Below are positions 1 to 6,881 of a DNA stretch of 10,039 nt, piece by piece. The DNA comes from Promethearchaeota archaeon. Lineage in GTDB: Archaea > Asgardarchaeota > Lokiarchaeia > Sigynarchaeales > SOKP01. The notes under the pieces were generated by a model. That model was not told the DNA's origin. It searched no databases and was given only the letters and a program-made list of their open reading frames with translations. Position numbers and translations under genes: made by a program. Position 1 is the stretch's first letter. Every line of letters starts with the position of its first letter. The stretch lies in the NCBI GenBank assembly GCA_019894735.1, contig JAGXOB010000081.1, forward strand, positions 1 to 10,039. The letters are read 5' to 3'.

Positions 1-89
1 ATTTAAAGATTGGATGCGAACTTCAAATCTTTGCTCACGTTGTAGTACCCCCATTCCGTCTAATTTCAGGAAAAATCCGAGAATCGTGA
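1..89 (+). CDS. Possible 3' end of an unidentified upstream gene (partial)
   Basis: A reading frame is open from the window edge (frame starting at base 3) and ends at TGA 87-89. Its last residues read ...GCELQIFAHVVVPPFRLISG followed by KIRES. Base composition is visibly less AT-rich here than in the following spacer, and the change falls close to this stop codon, which supports coding in this frame. The tail has ordinary alternating hydrophobic and charged residues, but I do not recognise the family. The minus-strand frame over the same bases is also open, so the assignment is tentative. Confidence 0.35.
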   Translation, partial: LKIGCELQIFAHVVVPPFRLISGKIRES

Positions 90-289
90 GTGTAAAAAAC
101 TATGTGATAATCTATAAACAATTCCTTAAGAAGAAATGAGAATTAAAAAGAAACATATTGAAATTAAAGGAACTTAACACTCTTAGCCTTTTTTAACAAT
201 TTTAAAGCGATATTAATCTAATTCTAATATTTATTATATTTTCCTAAATTCCAATATATACTAATCAAAAAAAAGAATACAAAAGAAAA
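90..289 (+). promoter_or_regulatory. folE upstream region with a TATA-like box
   Basis: This is a very AT-rich spacer without a convincing open frame. A T6 run at 189-194 could help terminate transcription from the left. AATATATA at 253-260 lies 30-37 nt before the folE ATG, a spacing that would place transcription start only a few bases before the start codon. An A-rich stretch, with no GGAGG-like ribosome site, immediately precedes the ATG. The box is assigned by position and composition only; in DNA this AT-rich chance matches are common. Confidence 0.35.
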
Positions 290-847
290 ATGAATCAAGA
301 AAGAGTACAAGAACTCATAACACAACTTATTAAAGAGATTGAGGGATGTGATCAATTACGACCAGCGACGAGAGAAACTCCAAGACGTGTAGCTAGTGCT
401 TACAGCGAGATTTTTGAAGGCTACAAATTGGATTTGGATAAAGATATAAAGATTTTTGAAGCTCAGTATAGCGAGATTATTGTATCGAAAGATATTAAAT
501 TTTATAGCATGTGTGAACACCATATATTGCCTTTTTATGGCACAGTTGATGTAATATATATGCCTGGAGAATATTTATTAGGAATTTCAAAATTCGCGAG
601 AGTTGTTAATTATTTTTCGCATAGATTAAACGTACAAGAAAAAATGACTGATGATATTGCTAACTATTTAATGGAATGTCCCTTAAAACCAAGAGGAGTA
701 ATGGTTATTGTTAAAGGTACTCATTTATGCGAAATAATGAGGGGTGTAAAGCAATCCAACCCAATAATAATAACTTCTGCTATAAAAGGAATATTTAAAA
801 CTAACCCTACTACAAGATCAGAGGCATTAGAACTTTTAAGAATCTAA
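290..847 (+). CDS. folE: GTP cyclohydrolase I (FolE, type IA)
   Basis: FolE opens the imidazole ring of GTP and rearranges the product to 7,8-dihydroneopterin triphosphate, the first step of pterin synthesis; the family forms cytosolic homodecamers. The 185-residue length is normal for a compact FolE core. Visible hallmarks are ATRETPRRVA (residues 26-35), the zinc/catalytic block CEHH (75-78), the helix after KFARVV containing RLNVQE, and HLCEIMRGV (145-153), whose H145 and C147 correspond to the catalytic His and third zinc ligand. TSAIKGIF followed by TRSE closes the domain as usual. All zinc ligands are intact, so a Zn enzyme is expected. Most H4MPT-making archaea use the unrelated MptA (FolE2-like) enzyme instead, so this canonical FolE is likely of bacterial origin. 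It stands alone on the plus strand but shares the pterin theme with genes further right. No Shine-Dalgarno is seen before its ATG. Confidence 0.95.
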   Translation: MNQERVQELITQLIKEIEGCDQLRPATRETPRRVASAYSEIFEGYKLDLDKDIKIFEAQYSEIIVSKDIKFYSMCEHHILPFYGTVDVIYMPGEYLLGISKFARVVNYFSHRLNVQEKMTDDIANYLMECPLKPRGVMVIVKGTHLCEIMRGVKQSNPIIITSAIKGIFKTNPTTRSEALELLRI

Positions 848-900
848 AAGTATTCATGTATTTTTTTGCATAGAGGCTCATTGTACAACAACTTAAAATT
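848..900. terminator. Convergent spacer with T-run terminator for folE
   Basis: The 53-base gap lies between the stop codons of folE (+) and the dehydrogenase-CBS gene (-). A T7 run at 861-867, just past the folE stop, fits archaeal oligo-T termination on the plus strand. There is no strong hairpin. On the minus strand only a short, weak T-rich stretch is seen near 896-900. Confidence 0.4.
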
Positions 901-2766
901 TCACATATTTCTACGATCCTGCAAAAGACTTAACATATAACGCTGTGTTATCAAATCTGAACTTACTTTTCCTAACACTTCCCCATCTTTCACAACTGGC
1001 ATAGCTGATATCTGGTATTGTTCCAATTCACGCACGATGTCTATTAAAGAATAATTAGGAGAAACCGTAATAACATCCTTAGTCATAATTGATTCGAGAG
1101 TTACGTTACTTGCTCCTTCAGCGGTGGCCTGAGTTATATCCCAATCCGTTACCACGCCTATTAGTTTACCATCGGAAAGAACAGCTACTATACCACTTTC
1201 TTTGTTAATCATAAGCTTTGCTGCTTCTTGGATACTGCAATTAACATCTATAGTCGGAATCTGTACCATTATATCTTTTGCAGTGCGCTCTCTCTCTTTT
1301 GCAGAAAGTCTTTGAAGGCTAACGCGTTCAGCAGCCATACATGGTAACATATCTGGATTAGAAGCCAATAAATCAACTAATTCTATCATGTTGTGATGAA
1401 TTACGTTCTCTCTGTATTCTTCTCCCGCTGTTAAACGCTTTTTAGATAGAATTGCAAAGTCTTCTTTATGATCTCTCAACCAATTTTCCACTGCTTCACG
1501 ATTTCCTAATAATTTTTCTGGGATTTGAAGATTTTCTGGAGTATTTACAATGTGTTCCTGAGCAGCGAATATTACTCCACCCGAATTCACTAAGTAATCA
1601 TTTGCTATCATCACACCCTTTTCACCATATACAATTTGTTCCATACGAGTCCGGGCGGCCTTCCTATTGGGATCGGGAGAATAAGTATTAGCACCTTCGA
1701 TAATGACAGACCATTTTCCCATTCGATCAACTAACATTGAAGCGTTATCTGTAATTCTTACGCCTAGATAATTGAATATTGGGGCAGCAGGTATTAAACA
1801 AAAAGCATTTTCAAGTAGAAGATTATTTGCATTAGTAGAAAATTTAGTAGGGTGGTTATATCCTTCGGAACAAATTTGTTCATTAAAATAATTATTAACA
1901 ACCATACCTGATTTCTCCCAAAGAGAAAAAAGAGATTCGATTGGTAAACCTTTTTCGTTATAAAGATATCCTTCTAAATCGCTTACGCCTATAACCTTAG
2001 CGTCAGGAATCCGTTCCTTTAATATCCGCGAAGCATGTGCTCCGACAGCTCCAAAACCTTGAATGATAATTGTAATATTTTCGCCTTCAGCTATTTCTAA
2101 ATTCGCGAATTGTGGTAAAACTCTCATCCGCGGCATTATTTTTAATAATGTTTGCAGAGCAATTACAACACCTCCTGCGGCAGCGCCTAATTCATCAATC
2201 CGATTACCACCCATATCAGCTGGCTTGGATACAGCACTGTCTAAGCCATTTTCTATTGCAACTAATTTCATGTCTGCATCTTTAGTGCCGACATCTGGAC
2301 CTGGTACGTAAATATCTTTATACCTGCGAATTAATCGAGCAAAACCACGAACAACTTCATCATGTTCTTCTGGGGAAATATTTTTCTCAACCACTATACC
2401 AGATTTTCCTCCCCCATAAGGAAGGTTTGCAGCTGCATTTTTTAATGTCATACCTCGGGCTAAATTATGAATATCAGCGGGAGTGATATCCGGTAGCATT
2501 CTAATACCTCCCATAGATGGTCTTCCCATCGAGAGATTATCAACAACTAAATACCCCCCAATTTCTAATTGTGAGTCTTCATCCCAGACGCAAGTGACCA
2601 ATTGTGGACCGAGTTTATCACATACAATTCCTAACCTCGATAAAAGGTGTTCGTCAACATTGCTAAATTCTAAATAACATTTTCCGTGCTCTTTTTTAAG
2701 TCTATTTTTCAAGGTCGCTTCTGGTAAATTTTCGCGCAGATATTCATTCATTTTTTTTGGAATCAT
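901..2766 (-). CDS. Glu/Leu/Phe/Val-family amino acid dehydrogenase fused to two CBS domains
   Basis: This cytosolic family carries out NAD(P)-dependent oxidative deamination of an amino acid to its 2-oxoacid, or the reverse. The dehydrogenase core spans about residues 35-470: GGIRMLP (86-92), LKNAAA with K109, PYGGGKSG with catalytic-type K121, PGPDVGT with D158, the Rossmann motif GFGAVG (237-242), IEGAN (356-360) and NSGGV (394-398). A CBS pair follows at about 493-615. The first CBS has the nucleotide-ribose pattern GVVTDWDI (T540, D543); in the second (GKVSSDLI) the spacing differs. Ordinary family members end after the core at about 420-450 residues, so the 621-residue length reflects a real C-terminal fusion in one frame. 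The CBS pair suggests control by an adenine nucleotide. The three positions that recognise the glutamate side chain in clostridial GDH appear here as M85, G156 and A401, so glutamate is doubtful as substrate. The ATG at 2766 is chosen; M6 is an alternative start. Confidence 0.9.
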   Translation of the reverse strand: MIPKKMNEYLRENLPEATLKNRLKKEHGKCYLEFSNVDEHLLSRLGIVCDKLGPQLVTCVWDEDSQLEIGGYLVVDNLSMGRPSMGGIRMLPDITPADIHNLARGMTLKNAAANLPYGGGKSGIVVEKNISPEEHDEVVRGFARLIRRYKDIYVPGPDVGTKDADMKLVAIENGLDSAVSKPADMGGNRIDELGAAAGGVVIALQTLLKIMPRMRVLPQFANLEIAEGENITIIIQGFGAVGAHASRILKERIPDAKVIGVSDLEGYLYNEKGLPIESLFSLWEKSGMVVNNYFNEQICSEGYNHPTKFSTNANNLLLENAFCLIPAAPIFNYLGVRITDNASMLVDRMGKWSVIIEGANTYSPDPNRKAARTRMEQIVYGEKGVMIANDYLVNSGGVIFAAQEHIVNTPENLQIPEKLLGNREAVENWLRDHKEDFAILSKKRLTAGEEYRENVIHHNMIELVDLLASNPDMLPCMAAERVSLQRLSAKERERTAKDIMVQIPTIDVNCSIQEAAKLMINKESGIVAVLSDGKLIGVVTDWDITQATAEGASNVTLESIMTKDVITVSPNYSLIDIVRELEQYQISAMPVVKDGEVLGKVSSDLITQRYMLSLLQDRRNM

Positions 2767-2968
2767 GGTGTTCTCATCTAATTAGTAATATTTAAATTAA
2801 AATCCATTTTTTGAATAATCCCTTATTACATATAATATGGTATATTTAATTTAGGTTTCATTTACTTATATGAATGATCACATGGTAAAAATTCATATTT
2901 TTTGTTTATAATTTAAGTAGATAGCATAATTACTTAATTCAAAATTAGATTTAGAAGGTATAATAAAA
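2767..2968. promoter_or_regulatory. Divergent promoter region between dehydrogenase-CBS and ABM genes
   Basis: This 202-base AT-rich spacer separates two outward-facing starts. For the minus-strand dehydrogenase, a TATTTAAATT-like element at 2788-2798 lies about 22-32 nt before its ATG, consistent with little or no leader. For the plus-strand ABM gene, TTTATAATTT at about 2904-2913 would give a leader of roughly 30 nt that contains a purine-rich AGAAGG (2953-2958), ten bases before the ATG, usable as a Shine-Dalgarno-like site. I found no strong operator palindrome. Confidence 0.35.
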
Positions 2969-3259
2969 ATGGTTACAATCATAGCAACATTAGAAGTTAA
3001 AGAAGGAAAAATGGAAGAAGTGAAAGAAGTTCTGAAAGAAATGGTTGCAAATATAAAAGCATCTGAACCGGGAACTTTAGAATATATCCCTCACACCGTT
3101 AAAGGCCGAGATTTCAAAAACAAAATTATTTTCTATGAAAAATATAAAGATGGAGAAGCTATGAAAACACACATGGCTAATTTAGCAAAAACTGGGGCAA
3201 AATTAACTCCTTTATTAGTACCCGGAATGGATTTAAAGACTTGTTTCGAAATCCTTTAA
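2969..3259 (+). CDS. ABM-domain (antibiotic biosynthesis monooxygenase / YgiN-like) protein
   Basis: This 96-residue protein has the layout of the dimeric alpha/beta-barrel ABM family: a first strand VTIIATLEV, a charged helix (about 13-31), EPGTLEY (33-39), the strand IIFYEKYKDGEAMKTH (53-68) with conserved E57 and H68, a second helix and a final strand. Family members include small quinol monooxygenases and heme-degrading enzymes, but many have no known reaction, and nothing here fixes a substrate. The length is typical for a single complete domain, with no signal peptide. It stands alone between divergent and convergent neighbours and so is probably monocistronic. A purine-rich AGAAGG before the ATG supports this start. 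Confidence 0.85.
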   Translation: MVTIIATLEVKEGKMEEVKEVLKEMVANIKASEPGTLEYIPHTVKGRDFKNKIIFYEKYKDGEAMKTHMANLAKTGAKLTPLLVPGMDLKTCFEIL

Positions 3260-3267
3260 AAAAGTAA

Positions 3268-3290
3268 TCTCTTTTTTCTTTTCTATTTTT
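3268..3290 (+). terminator. Pyrimidine/oligo-T terminator after the ABM gene
   Basis: Immediately after the ABM stop the plus strand carries clustered T-runs (CTCTTTTTTC, TTTTC, then TATTTTTA). This is the usual archaeal termination signal without a hairpin. It sits in the 29-base gap before the convergent stop of the dihydropteroate-synthase-like gene. Confidence 0.6.
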
Positions 3291-4872
3291 ATTCGTCTTG
3301 TAAAAATGGTTTTCCAAAGTTTAAACATAGCTCAGCTTTAGCTAATTCTCTTCCAATATAACTAATATGTTCTAGGTTTGTAGTAAGATTTAGTTCAAGT
3401 ACTTTTTTGCTAAGAGCTTCAGCGTTATTCCCTATTAATGTTTTAAGAAGATTATCGTCATTAGAAAAAAACAACACATAGATTTCTTTAGTGTAGTGGT
3501 TTATGTAAAACTTAAAATAACCATTTTTATCGTGTATGTAACCACCAGAGTAATCTTTTACGGATATTGCATCAGACATATCAATTTCTGGAAGAGCTTG
3601 ACTAGTTTTACCTTTAGCCTTGAAAATGTTGATTCCTTGGTTTATAGGAGGAGTATTTTTATATTTTGATACATAATTCAGTTTAATGCTCTCTTTTAAT
3701 TCTCTTACACCTCCCATTAATTTAGTGCTGTGTTCAACTGTAAACAAGACACCCATATCTAATTCAATTGCTATACTAGCCAATAATCCATTTATTCCCA
3801 CTGAATCTATATCCATAAGCTCTACTACGTTAGAGATGCCAAAAAAGAGAGGCAATTCTAGGTTTTTAGTTTCTGCTTTAGAAACTTGTTTTTTATATAA
3901 AAAATAGGTTTCAAGAGAGTTACAAATCCCTGGAGAGATAGGAGTTTCTAATAAGGGATCAGCAATTAACTTTTTAAACCCGTTTTGCTTTAGTTCTTGA
4001 GTTAATTTAAAAAGATTTTTAACACGAATTTCAGGTTCTTTTGGGAAATAGGCTGCTTTGATGTTTGTGGGTAATATCACAATAGGGATATCTCGAGGGA
4101 GACTTAAGAAATCTTTGAAATTTCCAAGATCTAAACTTAAGATTAAATCAACACCTTCATCTACAGCTGCTAAAATTTCGCTTTTTTCCATTGAATCTAT
4201 GCTGATTAATACATTAAAGCTGTTTCGGATAAGATGAACAATTTCTTTTATCCTTTCGGGGTAACTTTTGTTTACTACACAACCAATATCAATAATATCA
4301 GCACCAGATTCTATGTAATGATTTACTTTTTTTAAGATTGCATCATCGCTTTTTTCTGGGCAGTTAACAACTTCAGCAATAATCGGTGGTAGTAGATTTT
4401 TACCGACCATTACATTTGAGGATTGCTCATTGATAAAAAAGGTGTGAAATCCTATATTTTCTTTAGCAAATTCAATTTGTTCCTTAACAATATCTTCGTA
4501 ATCTTGTTCAACAGAAATCTCCAACATTTTATTTGCCGCTATTTTATTAGATAGTTTAATAGAATCAATACGTTTTAAAATCATGGGAAGATCCGATGCG
4601 AATTCGGGTCCTTTCTTTATTTCAATTGAAATTTCTTCCTCTAATTTGGTAGTATCCCATTGGATGAAACCTGGAAGTAGTACTAAATCATGCTCATTAA
4701 GATTTAAATCTTTCAGCATATCCCTAACTATTTTTTCTGACAAAAATGCAGAAATAGTTATGGGAGCTTTAAAAACTTCAATTTCCTGCTTTGTAATACT
4801 TGCTGTTATTTTCTTAATTATTGGATAGCTATTTTTACCTGTGATTATTAAAATTTTCCTAATTTTAATCAC
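3289..4872 (-). CDS. Archaeal dihydropteroate-synthase-like protein (three-domain type)
   Basis: This is the candidate enzyme for joining the hydroxymethyldihydropterin diphosphate to the ribosylated arylamine in H4MPT synthesis. The family is recognised from its N-terminal domain (LLPGFIQWD, then GPEFASDLP, about residues 1-140), a pterin-binding TIM barrel (about 160-390) with GADIIDIG (190-197), ISIDS (223-227), ADPLLETP, FFGISNVVEL and EHSTK (380-384), and a C-terminal DUF4346-like domain ending EHISYIGRELAKAE...FLQD. It is far longer than bacterial FolP (about 280 residues), as expected for this archaeal family. I chose GTG at 4872 (527 aa), which puts KILIITGK near the N-terminus as in relatives and overlaps the DUF1464 stop by only 8 bases. 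A run of ATGs at 4906-4914 would add up to 14 residues. It is co-transcribed downstream of DUF1464. The exact acceptor substrate is inferred from family and neighbours. Confidence 0.85.
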   Translation of the reverse strand: MIKIRKILIITGKNSYPIIKKITASITKQEIEVFKAPITISAFLSEKIVRDMLKDLNLNEHDLVLLPGFIQWDTTKLEEEISIEIKKGPEFASDLPMILKRIDSIKLSNKIAANKMLEISVEQDYEDIVKEQIEFAKENIGFHTFFINEQSSNVMVGKNLLPPIIAEVVNCPEKSDDAILKKVNHYIESGADIIDIGCVVNKSYPERIKEIVHLIRNSFNVLISIDSMEKSEILAAVDEGVDLILSLDLGNFKDFLSLPRDIPIVILPTNIKAAYFPKEPEIRVKNLFKLTQELKQNGFKKLIADPLLETPISPGICNSLETYFLYKKQVSKAETKNLELPLFFGISNVVELMDIDSVGINGLLASIAIELDMGVLFTVEHSTKLMGGVRELKESIKLNYVSKYKNTPPINQGINIFKAKGKTSQALPEIDMSDAISVKDYSGGYIHDKNGYFKFYINHYTKEIYVLFFSNDDNLLKTLIGNNAEALSKKVLELNLTTNLEHISYIGRELAKAELCLNFGKPFLQDE

Positions 4873-5950
4873 TCGATATTTGTTTTTTATCAAATGGGAT
4901 ATAAACATCATCAAGAATTGAACCCTTTGCTTCTTTTATTTTGAGATTACTTATAATGGGTTCAAGTTCTCCGCCTAGTAGTCCATTTGCTATGAAGGCA
5001 GCACCTTGAGCAGCGTGTTTTGAAAAGTGACCATAGGAACTCATTAACGTAACCGGAAGAAAATTGTCGAAACCTTTTATGATAATGTCTTTAATATATT
5101 GTAATTCTGTTGATCTTCCCGCAAGTAATATTTCAGTAATTACATCTTTGTTTGAATAAGACGATGAAATTGCGTAAACTGCTTTGGTTAATTCTGAAAT
5201 ATAAGCATTAAGGGCCAATCTTGTTTGTGCGTCTTTTTCAGCTAATGAAATGATTTCTTTTAAGCTTAAATCGGGGTGTCCCGCAATATAGGATACACCT
5301 CCGCTATAGATAACTTTTTTTTTAATATTTTTGATTAGATAAGCTAGTTCTCCATCAAGGCTTCCACAGGCTCTAAAACCCATAATGTTTGAACCGCCAA
5401 TTCCATCAATAACCTGCCCATTTTCGATAGCTAATACTGAGGTGAAACCGTATCCAATTTCAACCAATATGAAATTAGTATTTTTAGGATTGATGTTTAA
5501 CCTTTCCATTTGATCTCTTATTCCCGTTACAGCTGTGCATAGTTTATCTGCTGTTCCCATGTCGATTTTATTTACTTTACGGTACTTAGGAATTGTAGGT
5601 AAATGTTTTACCCCTGGAACAATAATAGCAGGAATTTTCTCTTTTCTAATCAAACGAAGGACTTCCCCTAATCCGATTAACTTATCCTTTTCCTTATTAT
5701 TAAATTTTAATAGAGTTAAAAAAATATCGTCTTCAGTTATTTCTGTAACCTTTTTTAGAGGTAATCCAAATCCGCTTGGTGCTACGATTAAATCAATATT
5801 ATCTACCGATTTTATGATAGATATGGCTTTACTAGGATCGTCTATTAATTCCATTGAAGGAATAGAAGTATCCAATATTACTTCTTTGTTGTCTAATCCA
5901 AAAAAATCCCAAGATTTAGAACCGGGATCTATACCAATTACCCGAAGCAA
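4865..5950 (-). CDS. DUF1464 family protein (ASKHA-fold, predicted kinase)
   Basis: The 361-residue protein matches the archaeal DUF1464 family, which databases call a predicted butyrate kinase; I know of no experimental proof of that activity. It shows ASKHA ATPase/kinase features: phosphate-1 loop GIDPGSKSWD (6-15), phosphate-2-like segment VEIGYGFTSVLAIENG (163-178) followed by GIGGSN, an adenosine-site-like LLAGRS (275-280), and AAQGAAFIANGLLGG (313-327). The length is normal. The start is TTG at 5950: an in-frame stop lies at 5957-5959, and the glycine-rich N-terminal strand begins immediately, so no later start fits. It is the first gene of an operon; its end overlaps the dihydropteroate-synthase-like gene. 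That linkage, and H4MPT genes on either side, argue for a step in pterin or C1-carrier metabolism over butyrate metabolism. The specific reaction is unknown. Confidence 0.85.
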   Translation of the reverse strand: MLRVIGIDPGSKSWDFFGLDNKEVILDTSIPSMELIDDPSKAISIIKSVDNIDLIVAPSGFGLPLKKVTEITEDDIFLTLLKFNNKEKDKLIGLGEVLRLIRKEKIPAIIVPGVKHLPTIPKYRKVNKIDMGTADKLCTAVTGIRDQMERLNINPKNTNFILVEIGYGFTSVLAIENGQVIDGIGGSNIMGFRACGSLDGELAYLIKNIKKKVIYSGGVSYIAGHPDLSLKEIISLAEKDAQTRLALNAYISELTKAVYAISSSYSNKDVITEILLAGRSTELQYIKDIIIKGFDNFLPVTLMSSYGHFSKHAAQGAAFIANGLLGGELEPIISNLKIKEAKGSILDDVYIPFDKKQISSD

Positions 5951-6125
5951 TGAAAATCAAGTTCTTTTTAATTTACAAATATTAAAAGTTCAATAATTCT
6001 TTTTATTTTTATTAATTTTTAATGCTTCTTGATCGTAATAAAAGGATGATAAATTTAATATAAAATATTAAAGATTTTGGATATATTCTTACTTATACTA
6101 TTGAAATTTATTATAATCAAGATAA
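5951..6125. promoter_or_regulatory. Divergent promoter region between DUF1464 and DUF447 genes
   Basis: This AT-rich spacer of 175 bases contains no gene. For DUF447 (+), CTTATACTA at about 6092-6100 lies 26-34 nt before the ATG, a good spacing for a leaderless transcript; TTTATTATAA at 6107-6116 is too close unless a later start is used. For DUF1464 (-), AT-rich elements at about 5970-5990 (on the minus strand TTTAATATTTG) lie 20-40 nt before the TTG. No Shine-Dalgarno is seen for either gene. A shared divergent control region for two H4MPT-linked genes is possible. Confidence 0.35.
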
Positions 6126-6881
6126 ATGTCGCTCAATCTTCAAAAAGATTTTTCATCTCTAGGTATTAAAGAGAACTATTTATATGAAATTTTGGCAACC
6201 ACTTTTTCTATACACGAGAATTTAATTGTTCCAAATACAGCTAGCATGGGGATACGATTAGTAGACAATAATTTAATAAAGATTTGGCCGTATACAAGTA
6301 CTACCACTTATAAAAATATTGTAAGCAATAAAATTCTTATAATAAATTTTGTTGATGATGTATACCTTTATGCTCTTACATCATTAAAAAATATAAATAA
6401 ATCTAATGAAGTAGAAGCCTTAACGGAGCAATTTTATAATTATTTTACTCTTGCAACTAATGTTAAGGCAGAGTATAAGGAGATTTTGAAAAGATATACT
6501 CCATCTGATTCTGTTAACCTTCCTTATTTAAAACAAGCTTGGGCTATTATTACTTGCGTAGCAACGAATAAAAATAAAAGTCTAAAGTGTGATGATTATG
6601 GCAAGTCAGAATTAATGGAAATAAATCTGAAAGTTATTTCCTACGGAAAATTTAGGGAATCTTTTAAATTGTATAATAGAGCAGAAAATTTAACGTTAGA
6701 AACTATCGTTCTCGCCACTAAATTAAAAATTGCTACGGAAAAAAAAGACGAAACCTTAATCAGAAGAATTAGCAGCAAAATTGAAGAGAATTCAGAAGAA
6801 ATACGAAGATTTGGAAAAAACAAGAATGCTATAAAGGCGATTGAACATGTTAAGAATTACATTAATGGATTAGGACTTTAG
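6126..6881 (+). CDS. DUF447 family protein (FMN-binding split-barrel type)
   Basis: The 251-residue protein fits the DUF447 family, known mainly from archaea and from bacteria that use H4MPT. The N-terminal half resembles the flavin-binding split barrel: YEILATTFS, PNTASMGIRLVDNNLIKIWP (36-55), TTTYKNIV (59-66), then ILIINFVDDVYLYALTSL (70-87). The C-terminal helical part has the family pattern ISYGKFRESFKLYNRAENLT (171-190), then LETIVLATKL and a charged helical tail. No function is established in the family; a flavin- or pterin-linked redox role is an inference from the fold. Its stop codon overlaps that of the convergent mptD gene by four bases, and it is divergent from DUF1464, so it is embedded among H4MPT synthesis genes. 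It is soluble, with no signal peptide. The ATG start is supported by a TATA-like element at leaderless spacing. Confidence 0.8.
   Translation: MSLNLQKDFSSLGIKENYLYEILATTFSIHENLIVPNTASMGIRLVDNNLIKIWPYTSTTTYKNIVSNKILIINFVDDVYLYALTSLKNINKSNEVEALTEQFYNYFTLATNVKAEYKEILKRYTPSDSVNLPYLKQAWAIITCVATNKNKSLKCDDYGKSELMEINLKVISYGKFRESFKLYNRAENLTLETIVLATKLKIATEKKDETLIRRISSKIEENSEEIRRFGKNKNAIKAIEHVKNYINGLGL

Noticed and set aside
1452..2677. Plus-strand open frames (1452-1691, 2063-2311, 2483-2677) inside the dehydrogenase-CBS gene
   Set aside because: They lie antisense to a long gene with clear catalytic motifs, and their translations show no family pattern; they are shadow frames.
2855..2876. Short inverted repeat TTCAT...ATGAA in the divergent spacer as an operator
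   Set aside because: Only five paired bases in AT-rich DNA; expected by chance.
3686..4828. Plus-strand open frames at 3686-3907 and 4583-4828
   Set aside because: Antisense to the conserved DHPS-like gene, low-complexity translations, no promoter or ribosome site.
5535..5996. Plus-strand 153-residue frame opposite DUF1464
   Set aside because: Serine/isoleucine/leucine-rich translation expected from the complement of an AT-rich gene; DUF1464 motifs clearly lie on the minus strand.
6641..6823. Minus-strand 60-residue frame inside DUF447
   Set aside because: Antisense to the conserved C-terminal region of DUF447; hydrophobic low-complexity translation.
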